9,239 nucleotides of DNA. Source: an uncultured Campylobacter sp. (lineage in GTDB: Bacteria; Campylobacterota; Campylobacteria; Campylobacterales; Campylobacteraceae). Positions within the stretch are counted from its first letter, which is position 1. Each line of letters starts with the position of its first letter. Position numbers and translations under genes: made by a program. The DNA lies in the NCBI RefSeq assembly GCF_937997465.1, contig NZ_CALKTQ010000097.1, positions 1-9,239 of the forward strand, read 5' to 3'. The notes under the pieces are model-generated. The model did not search any database. It was not told the DNA's origin and was given only the letters and a program-made list of their open reading frames with translations. Below, piece after piece: positions 1 through 6,200 of the stretch.

Positions 1-819
1 CATCACGCAGTCAAACATATCCACGCCGCGAGCCACGTTTTCTACGAGGTCTTCTGGAGTGCCTACGCCCATGAGATAGCGCGGACGCGCCGCGTCGATG
101 TATGGCATCACGGCCTGTACGGTGTCATACATCTCTTGGTTGCTTTCGCCTACACTAAGACCACCGATAGCAAGCCCGTCAAAGGGCATCTCGCACAGCG
201 CCTCGGCGCAAAATTTACGCGCCGCCTCGTCCGTGCCGCCTTGGATGATGCCGAATATATTTTGCGTGAGGCCTTCGCCTTTGTTTTGCTTAAATTTATG
301 ATAATCTATCGCCTCTCGCGCCCATTTTATAGTGCGTTTGATGCTTAGCTCCACGCGCTTTTTTTCAGCAGGAAGCGCGACTAGATCGTCTAGGATCATC
401 ATGATGTCGGAGTTTAGGTCGTACTGGGTATCTAGCACCGAGCGCGGCGTGAAATAGTGCGCGCTGCCGTCGATGTGGCTTTTAAATTTTATGCCGTTTT
501 CGTCGGGCTTTGAGATCTTGCTCAGAGAAAATGCCTGAAAGCCGCCGCTATCTGTTAAAAACGAGTGGTTAAATTTAGTAAAGCCGTGCAGGCCGCCAAG
601 CTCTTTTACCACCTTGCTGCTAGGACGCAAGTAGAGGTGGTAGGTGTTGCCGAGGATTATTTGGGCGCCCAGAATTTGCATCATATCCACGGCGTCTAGG
701 CTTTTTACTGCACCTACGGTGCCAACTGGCATAAACACGGGCGTTTTTATCGTCGAGTGAGCGGTGATTAGCGTGCCCGCGCGCGCCGCACCGTCCGTTT
801 TATCTATACTAAAAGTCAT
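1..819 (-). CDS. tgt: Queuine/preQ1 tRNA-guanine transglycosylase, N-terminal 273 codons (3' end outside window)
   Basis: Tgt swaps the guanine at wobble position 34 of GUN-anticodon tRNAs (Asp, Asn, His, Tyr) for preQ1, the committed tRNA step of queuosine synthesis. The minus-strand frame starts at ATG 819-817 and stays open to base 1. Visible family motifs are PVGTVGAVKS near residue 30, NTYHLYLRP, TDSGGFQAFSLSK with the substrate-binding aspartate, FGIIQGGT, GGLSVGE, YLMGVGTPEDL and GVDMFDCVM at the cut edge, which includes the catalytic nucleophile aspartate region. The CxCxxC...H zinc site expected about 30 residues later is outside the window, so a length of about 370 residues is expected but not seen. 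The N-terminus aligns with the C. jejuni protein as I remember it, which supports this ATG. No Shine-Dalgarno lies at normal distance: the only candidate, AAAGGGA (839-833), is 13 bases from the ATG. The gene is divergent from the seven-gene plus-strand run. The identification is very secure. Confidence 0.97.
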   Translation of the reverse strand, partial: MTFSIDKTDGAARAGTLITAHSTIKTPVFMPVGTVGAVKSLDAVDMMQILGAQIILGNTYHLYLRPSSKVVKELGGLHGFTKFNHSFLTDSGGFQAFSLSKISKPDENGIKFKSHIDGSAHYFTPRSVLDTQYDLNSDIMMILDDLVALPAEKKRVELSIKRTIKWAREAIDYHKFKQNKGEGLTQNIFGIIQGGTDEAARKFCAEALCEMPFDGLAIGGLSVGESNQEMYDTVQAVMPYIDAARPRYLMGVGTPEDLVENVARGVDMFDCVM

Positions 820-821
820 TT

Positions 822-830
822 TGATATAAT
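822..830 (+). promoter_or_regulatory. Extended -10 promoter (TGATATAAT) for the plus-strand operon
   Basis: TATAAT at 825-830 is a perfect sigma-70 -10 hexamer, and the TG at 822-823 gives the TGn extension. Transcription would begin around 836-838, leaving a leader of about 18 bases that contains the GGAG at 846-849 ahead of ATG 855. Campylobacter vegetative promoters rely mainly on the -10 region, so the lack of a clear -35, which would lie inside the first codons of tgt, is not a concern. It is the only strong promoter-like site seen upstream of the seven co-directional genes. Confidence 0.75.
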
Positions 831-831
831 A
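826..831 (-). promoter_or_regulatory. Possible minus-strand -10 (TATTAT) for tgt, overlapping the plus-strand -10
   Basis: Read on the minus strand, bases 831-826 are TATTAT, five of six matches to TATAAT. The element shares five base pairs with the plus-strand -10, making the site nearly symmetric. A start about seven bases downstream would fall at or next to the tgt ATG at 819, giving a leaderless or almost leaderless mRNA. The alternative is a tgt promoter inside the start of the 855 gene, in which case the distant AAAGGGA would serve translation. The sequence alone cannot decide. Confidence 0.4.
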
Positions 832-854
832 GTCCCTTTAAATTTGGAGTTTTA

Positions 855-2258
855 ATGAAAAATATCTTGATAGTTGCGGACGGCATTGTAGCTAAATATT
901 TCTTAGAAAGACTATTCGTAGCGCGAAATAACGCTCATCACTACACGGTTATCGCTATGGACGAGGAGATTTTTGGAGGGGAAAATTTAGAAAATTTTAC
1001 CTTTTACCGCTTTGATCCGACGAGTTTTGATCGTCTTAAGCAGGTAGTTAGCGGCTATTTTAGCCAGTTTATGATAATGCTAAAAGACGGCTTTGAGACG
1101 GTTAGCGTCTATAACAATCTGCGTCAAATCAGCAAAAAAACGGAAATTTTAATGCTTGATCTATGGGGACTAGGCGGGTTAGAGGACGACTCGCACCTAA
1201 CGGTTTTAGACGGGCGAGGCATCGTGACGGCTAGGCTCATGGATTATTTGCCCGATATCCCCGTAGTAGCCGATAACGTGGGGCTTGGACAAGGCGAAAT
1301 AATGGAAGTAAAAGTACCCGTAGGAAGCTCGTTTATGTACCGTCATATTAGCTCCATAACGCAAAAAAAATGGCGCATCGCGATGGTTTATCGCGGCTCA
1401 AATTTCATGATCGCAAAGCCAAATTTAATGATCCTGCCAAACGACGTTTTGCTGATAGTGGGCGAGCCTAGCGTGCTTTTAAGCGTATTTAGAAGCGTGA
1501 AAAAAGAAACGGGGCAGTTTCCAAGCCCATTTGGACATAACACTTACCTGTTTTTAGATATGCGCGCCATGGGCGAAGAGGCTTGTTTACGGCTGCTAGA
1601 ACAGAGCCTAAAACTGCACGAAAAGCTAAATAGCAAACGCCTCTACGTAAAGGTCGTAAATCCGACGTTAAATTTAGCCTACGAGAAGCTAAAATCGGTC
1701 GGAGACGAGAGGGTTGCGGTAACGTTTGATTTTTTCGGTCGCGGCGTAGAACAGATAAAAGACGACGTATTTAAAAACGACGTCGGGTTAATAGTAACCG
1801 ATAATAAATTTTTCTCGGCCCACAAAAGGATGCTTTTCGAGCTTAAAAGGCCGGTAACTACTATCGGCCGAGGCGACGCGGACGAGATAAAAAAAGGCGT
1901 GATACTAAGTAGCGGTTTTGGCGACGAGATAGAAAACCAATCAGCCGTCATCATGGACTGCTGCGCGCAGCTAGATACGCAAATCTCGCTATATCACTTT
2001 GGCGCTCTTAGCGGCGGCGAGGGCGCGGAGGAACATTTTGATAGTCTTTCTAAAATTTTCGGACGTAAGGTCGAGATAGTCGAAGATAGAAATATAAATC
2101 CTATTTTAAAGCTAAAAAACGAGCAAAATTTGCTTCAGTTCGTGCCGTTTACGAAAAAGATCAGTAAAAAGGACGCCTTTGCTACGTTTTCAAATGATAT
2201 GAACCGTCTGTACGCGCGCCTTAGCGACAACTATCAGATTTTTATACCGATAAATTAG
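855..2258 (+). CDS. RCK_C (TrkA_C) domain protein of unknown function, COG3400-like
   Basis: This is a 467-residue soluble protein with no signal peptide or membrane segment. Residues 1-115 look like a Rossmann or TrkA_N-type alpha/beta fold (opening strand NILIVADGIVAKYFLERL), but the glycine-rich GxGxxG dinucleotide loop is replaced by VADGIVAK. Residues about 147-210 resemble an RCK_C/TrkA_C domain: EVKVPVGSSF, then WRIAMVYRGSNFMIAKPN, then LPNDVLLIVGEP. Residues 225-467 form further alpha/beta segments, possibly universal-stress-like (YLFLDM at 231, RLYVKVVNP at 262, VGLIVTDNKFF at 310). RCK_C domains usually sit on K+ channels or transporters and sense small ligands; here no membrane part is attached. 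I recall equivalents in C. jejuni and H. pylori at the same place beside tgt, annotated only as hypothetical or TrkA-domain proteins. The start is well supported by GGAG at 846-849, five bases before ATG. It is the first gene of the operon, and the real role is not known to me. Confidence 0.85.
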   Translation: MKNILIVADGIVAKYFLERLFVARNNAHHYTVIAMDEEIFGGENLENFTFYRFDPTSFDRLKQVVSGYFSQFMIMLKDGFETVSVYNNLRQISKKTEILMLDLWGLGGLEDDSHLTVLDGRGIVTARLMDYLPDIPVVADNVGLGQGEIMEVKVPVGSSFMYRHISSITQKKWRIAMVYRGSNFMIAKPNLMILPNDVLLIVGEPSVLLSVFRSVKKETGQFPSPFGHNTYLFLDMRAMGEEACLRLLEQSLKLHEKLNSKRLYVKVVNPTLNLAYEKLKSVGDERVAVTFDFFGRGVEQIKDDVFKNDVGLIVTDNKFFSAHKRMLFELKRPVTTIGRGDADEIKKGVILSSGFGDEIENQSAVIMDCCAQLDTQISLYHFGALSGGEGAEEHFDSLSKIFGRKVEIVEDRNINPILKLKNEQNLLQFVPFTKKISKKDAFATFSNDMNRLYARLSDNYQIFIPIN

Positions 2259-2281
2259 GCTATTTTGGATAAAATAAAAGC

Positions 2282-2285
2282 GGAG
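2282..2285 (+). promoter_or_regulatory. Ribosome binding site that decides the aroB start
   Basis: GGAG lies six bases before ATG 2292. The alternative in-frame start, TTG 2265, is preceded only by the end of the upstream gene and has no purine-rich site. AroB homologues also begin near the MKIDIKF segment, so the ATG is preferred. Confidence 0.8.
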
Positions 2286-2291
2286 AATAAG

Positions 2292-3329
2292 ATGAAAATA
2301 GATATAAAATTTGACGGCAAGCCGGGCTACGGCGTCTATATAAACGAGCTAAAAGAGCTTAAATTTGACGCTAAAGTCGCTATCGTTACAAACGCAAAAG
2401 TAGGCGGGCTTTATCTGCAAAATTTACTCTCACGCATAGATTGTCCGCAAAAATTCGTCATCAGCGTCCCAGACGGCGAAGAGTATAAAAATATGCAAAC
2501 GATCGAGGCGATCTTAGAGCAGCTTTTTGTTAGCCGCCTTGACCGCAGCAGCGTGATCATCGCTCTTGGCGGCGGAGTGGTGAGCGATATGGCGGGCTTT
2601 GCGGCGAGCATTTTTGAGCGCGGGATCAAATTTATAAACATCCCGACTACTCTGCTAGCGCAAGTGGATGCTAGCATGGGCGGAAAAACGGGTGTAAATA
2701 ATAAATTTGGCAAAAATCTAATCGGCTCGTTTTATCAACCTAGCGCCGTTTACTGCGAGACTGAGTTTTTAAAGACGCTTGAAAAGCACGAATTTGCAGC
2801 AGGCCTCGCAGAGGCCGTAAAGATGGCCGTAACCTTTGACGAAAAAATATTTTCGTGGATGGAGGATGCAGATTTGACGGATGAGGCGAATTTGCAAAAT
2901 TTGATCTACCGCTGCGTGCAGATAAAAGCCGCCGCCGTAGAGGCCGACGAACGCGAAAAGGGCGTGCGAGCGGTGCTAAACTACGGCCATACCTTCGCTC
3001 ACGTGATAGAAAACGAAACGAACTATAAAAAATACCTGCACGGCGAGGCGGTGGCGATCGGGATGAATATGGCTAATTCGCTAGCGGTGAAGCTAGGCCT
3101 CATGAGCGAGGAGCAAAAGGCGCGCGTGGCGGAGTTGCTAGTTAAATTTGGCCTGCCGATAAGCTACAAGGTGCCAAACGCAAGCAGCTTTTACGAGGCT
3201 TTTTTCCTCGATAAAAAGGCGGAAAACTCAGCGATCAAATTTATCTTGCCGCGAGGTATCGGAGACTACGAGATACAAAAAGACGTGCCGCGCGAGCTCG
3301 TAATGGACGTTTTAAGAGAGTTTGAATGA
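2292..3329 (+). CDS. aroB: 3-dehydroquinate synthase
   Basis: AroB converts 3-deoxy-D-arabino-heptulosonate 7-phosphate to 3-dehydroquinate, the second step of the shikimate pathway to aromatic amino acids and folate. It is a cytosolic NAD+- and divalent-metal-dependent enzyme. From ATG 2292 it has 345 residues, normal for the family. Visible motifs are DGEEYKN near 61, the NAD-binding GGGVVSDMAGF (93-103), IPTTLLAQVDASMGGKTGVN (117-136), and the expected metal ligands E174 in AGLAEAVKMA, H233 in NYGHTFAHVIE and H250 in HGEAVAIGM. All key residues appear intact. The gene starts 33 bases after the RCK-like gene, and its TGA overlaps the next ATG (ATGA, 3326-3329), which points to translational coupling. 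An in-frame TTG at 2265 would add nine residues, but it lacks a ribosome site and the extension does not match the family. Confidence 0.97.
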   Translation: MKIDIKFDGKPGYGVYINELKELKFDAKVAIVTNAKVGGLYLQNLLSRIDCPQKFVISVPDGEEYKNMQTIEAILEQLFVSRLDRSSVIIALGGGVVSDMAGFAASIFERGIKFINIPTTLLAQVDASMGGKTGVNNKFGKNLIGSFYQPSAVYCETEFLKTLEKHEFAAGLAEAVKMAVTFDEKIFSWMEDADLTDEANLQNLIYRCVQIKAAAVEADEREKGVRAVLNYGHTFAHVIENETNYKKYLHGEAVAIGMNMANSLAVKLGLMSEEQKARVAELLVKFGLPISYKVPNASSFYEAFFLDKKAENSAIKFILPRGIGDYEIQKDVPRELVMDVLREFE

Positions 3330-4921
3330 GAAAAATTTTATTTATTTTATTTTTTGCGATCTTTGCTTATTCGCTTGATGATATTCCTAGCGAATTTAAC
3401 GCGACAAAAGAAGCTCAGCTATCCGAACTAAACGCGTCTTTGGCCTTTATCGAGGACGAGCTAGCCGATAACATCTGGGCGACTCGCTACTCAAACTACA
3501 ACACCTTTCAAAAGCTAAGCGCGGAGCTCGACGAAATCGAAGCAGCGATAAAAAAACAGGCAAAAAATACCGAAAAAGTACTCGAGCTACAAAAAAAACA
3601 AAGTACGCTAAAAGAGCAGATCGAACTTCTAAGAGAGTTTCAAAAAGCGCCGTTTTCTAGCATGATAACGGCTCCCGAGATAGAAATTTTACAAAAGATA
3701 ACCAATCCCGTCGCCGTGATCTCGGGCTTTTCGCACATAAAGCAGCTCAGAAGCGAAAAAGACGAGTATAAACGCCGACTAGACGGGCTTTCTAAGACGA
3801 CCGACGAGTTAGCTAGAAAAGAGCAAATTTTAACCCAGATCGTAAATTTGAGCGACGACTCGCGCTTTCAAGCAGAGCTTGCCGAGGCTAGGCAGGAGCT
3901 AGCGGAATTTAACGCCGCGGCCGACATCGCAAAGACAACCTACGGTGTGTACGAAAAGCGCGTAAACGAAGCGATAAACCGCACTAGCGAGGACATCAAG
4001 GCGCAGATGAAAAAGGCGCTTGATATCGGTATATTTATCGTCGTTGTTATCGGACTTTCGTTTTTGTTTAAATTTATCATTAAAAAGACGATCACCGACA
4101 ACGAGCGCCTCTATACGGCAAATAAATTTATAAATCTCGTAAACATCACGCTCATTATCATGATCTTGCTTTTTGCCTATATCGAAAACGTGACCTATCT
4201 CGTCACGGTGCTGGGCTTTGCATCCGCTGGTATTGCGATTGCTATGAAAGATATGTTCATGAGTATGCTCGGCTGGACGGTGGTGGTTTTTGGCGGTAGT
4301 TTTCACGTCGGCGACCGCATAAAGGTACGCAAAGACGGAGAGGACGTCGTGGGCGACATCATCGATATCTCGCTGCTTAGGATGACTATTTACGAGGACG
4401 TCACGATCGTCACGGTAAACTCAAACCGTAGGGCGGGGCGTATTATATTCGTGCCAAATAATTATATCTTCACCGATCTGATTGCAAACTACTCGCACCA
4501 CGGTATGAAGACCGTCTGGGACGGTATCGACGTCGTTTGTAGCTTTGAATCAAATCACAAAAAAGCCGCTCATATCATCAAAGATATCGCACGAAAATAC
4601 TCCAAAGGCTACACGGAAATCGCCAAAAAACAAATGAGCAAGCTGCGAAATCAATACAGCATCAAAAATCCAAACGTCGAGCCGCGCGTATTTACCTTTA
4701 TCGAGCCTCACGGCGTGAAAATTTCGGTCTGGTACATGGCAAACACATTTGCCACGCTATCTTTGCGAAGTACGATAAGCGCGGAGATAATGGAAGCCAT
4801 AGCTAGCCACGACGACATCGTAATCGCCTATCCGACGCAGACTTTATATATGGATAGACGCGTAAAAGCCGGCGAGTCAAAGCCGATGGGCGAAGGCGGC
4901 GAGGAGAAGCATGAAGCCTAA
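3326..4921 (+). CDS. MscS-family mechanosensitive ion channel with long periplasmic coiled-coil domain
   Basis: MscS channels open under membrane tension to release solutes during hypo-osmotic shock. This 531-residue protein starts with a signal peptide (MRKILFILFFAIFAYS, likely cut after about residue 16). It continues with about 210 mostly helical, charged residues with coiled-coil character (about 28-108 and 138-228), probably periplasmic. Three membrane helices follow at about 231-253, 267-286 and 290-322. The last is the pore-lining TM3 with small residues (GFASAGIAIAMKD) and leads into the MscS beta domain (FHVGDRIKV, 326-334; VGDIIDISLLRM, 342-353; FVPNNYIFTDLIANYS, 375-390). The remaining C-terminal alpha/beta domain runs to about 510, with a short polar tail. 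E. coli MscS has 286 residues, so the extra length is the N-terminal extension, somewhat as in MscK/MscM-type proteins. AGAGAG-like purines at 3315-3320 precede the ATG. The gene overlaps aroB by 4 bases and mtaB by 11. It corresponds by position to C. jejuni Cj1007c (from memory). Confidence 0.92.
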   Translation: MRKILFILFFAIFAYSLDDIPSEFNATKEAQLSELNASLAFIEDELADNIWATRYSNYNTFQKLSAELDEIEAAIKKQAKNTEKVLELQKKQSTLKEQIELLREFQKAPFSSMITAPEIEILQKITNPVAVISGFSHIKQLRSEKDEYKRRLDGLSKTTDELARKEQILTQIVNLSDDSRFQAELAEARQELAEFNAAADIAKTTYGVYEKRVNEAINRTSEDIKAQMKKALDIGIFIVVVIGLSFLFKFIIKKTITDNERLYTANKFINLVNITLIIMILLFAYIENVTYLVTVLGFASAGIAIAMKDMFMSMLGWTVVVFGGSFHVGDRIKVRKDGEDVVGDIIDISLLRMTIYEDVTIVTVNSNRRAGRIIFVPNNYIFTDLIANYSHHGMKTVWDGIDVVCSFESNHKKAAHIIKDIARKYSKGYTEIAKKQMSKLRNQYSIKNPNVEPRVFTFIEPHGVKISVWYMANTFATLSLRSTISAEIMEAIASHDDIVIAYPTQTLYMDRRVKAGESKPMGEGGEEKHEA

Positions 4922-6200
4922 CTCAAATTTGACCCAGCAAGAGCCGCGCCGAGAGAAGGTATTTTTTAAAACATTCGGTTGCCGCACGAATATCTACGAC
5001 ACCGAGCTGATGAAAAGCTACGTCAAAGACTACGATATCGTTAGCGACGAAAACGAAGCTGACATCGTAGTGGTAAACTCCTGCACGGTCACAAACTCCG
5101 CCGATAGCGGCGCGCGCAGCTACATAAACGGTATAAAAAAGCGCGGCGCCAGAGTCATACTAACGGGTTGCGGCGCGGTGAGCAAGGGCAAAGAGCTGTT
5201 TAACAAAAACTCGGTTTTTGGCGTGATAGGCGCGAGTAAAAAAGAGGATATAAACGCGCTGCTAAAGTCGCAAGATCCGTTTTTCGAGCTGGGAAATTTA
5301 AAAAGTATCGACAAAAATATCGTAACGAACTACGAAAATCACACCAAAGCCTTTATCAAAATCCAAGAGGGCTGCGACTTTGCGTGCAGCTACTGCATCA
5401 TCCCGGCCGTTCGCGGCAAAGCGCGCAGTATGGGTGAGGAAGCGATTTTACGCGAGGCTAAAATTTTAGCCTATAACGGCTATAACGAGCTAGTGCTAAC
5501 GGGCACAAACATCGGCAGCTACGGTAAGGATACGGGCTCAAGCCTAGGCCGCTTGCTAGGCAGGCTCGGTAAAATAGGCGGCATAAAGCGCATAAGGCTC
5601 GGTAGTATCGAACCAAGCCAGATAGACGAGAGCTTTCGCGAGATCTTGCGCGAGAGCTGGCTAGAGCGGCATCTGCACATCGCGCTTCAGCACACGAGCG
5701 AGGCGATGCTGCGCATTATGAGGCGGCGAAATCAAGCCTTTAGGGATTTGGAGCTGTTTTTGGAGCTTAGCCAGATGGGTTTTGCGCTAGGAACCGACTA
5801 CATCGTGGGGCATCCTGGCGAGAGCGAGGAAATTTGGATCGAGGCACTAGACAATTTTAAAAAATTTCCGCTCACGCATCTGCACTGCTTTGCGTATTCG
5901 CCGCGAAGCGGTACGCACTCGGCGGATATAAAAATGGACGTTAGCGGCGACGTGGCGAAGGCTAGACTTAAGGTTTTAAAGCAAATCGTAGCGGAAAATA
6001 ATTTTAAATTTAGGCAAGAGTACGCTAGAAAAGGCGGGAGCCTAAACGTTTTGGTCGAGCAACTAAACGGTGAATTTTACGAAGGTTTCGATCAGTTTTA
6101 TAACAAAGTAAAAATCAAAACGGATAAGCAAATTTTAAAAGAGTGGGCAGTCATAGATAAATTTGAAGTAAAAAGCGAGGGCGACTATGCACAAATTTAA
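4911..6200 (+). CDS. mtaB: tRNA (ms2t6A37) methylthiotransferase, radical SAM
   Basis: MtaB adds a methylthio group to N6-threonylcarbamoyladenosine at position 37 of ANN-decoding tRNAs, using S-adenosylmethionine and two [4Fe-4S] clusters. The 429-residue protein has the MTTase N-terminal domain with cysteines C24 (TFGCRTN), C58 (VNSCTVTN) and C87 (LTGCGA), then the radical SAM domain with C155, C159 and C162 in GCDFACSYCIIP. It also has LTGTNIGSYG (196-205), RLGSIEPSQI (229-238), HIALQHTSE and DYIVGHPGE. Residues from about 374 would form the TRAM-type RNA-binding domain, which is weakly conserved here. MtaB is favoured over MiaB and RimO because of the short FFKTFGCRTN opening and direct similarity to the Campylobacter protein. 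The start codon lies inside the mscS gene and is preceded by GAGGAG at 4901-4906. The roughly 16 residues before VFFKTFG are extra compared with C. jejuni as I remember it. Confidence 0.93.
   Translation: MKPNSNLTQQEPRREKVFFKTFGCRTNIYDTELMKSYVKDYDIVSDENEADIVVVNSCTVTNSADSGARSYINGIKKRGARVILTGCGAVSKGKELFNKNSVFGVIGASKKEDINALLKSQDPFFELGNLKSIDKNIVTNYENHTKAFIKIQEGCDFACSYCIIPAVRGKARSMGEEAILREAKILAYNGYNELVLTGTNIGSYGKDTGSSLGRLLGRLGKIGGIKRIRLGSIEPSQIDESFREILRESWLERHLHIALQHTSEAMLRIMRRRNQAFRDLELFLELSQMGFALGTDYIVGHPGESEEIWIEALDNFKKFPLTHLHCFAYSPRSGTHSADIKMDVSGDVAKARLKVLKQIVAENNFKFRQEYARKGGSLNVLVEQLNGEFYEGFDQFYNKVKIKTDKQILKEWAVIDKFEVKSEGDYAQI

Noticed and set aside
98..348. Two plus-strand open frames of 67 and 70 codons
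   Set aside because: Both lie opposite the clearly coding tgt sequence and have no recognisable protein features or ribosome site.
2265..2291. TTG start giving a nine-residue longer AroB
   Set aside because: There is no ribosome site before the TTG, while GGAG stands six bases before ATG 2292 and the family begins at the ATG.
3899..4306. Minus-strand open frame of 135 codons
   Set aside because: It is antisense to conserved MscS membrane helices; the composition is odd (many His/Arg) and no start context is visible.
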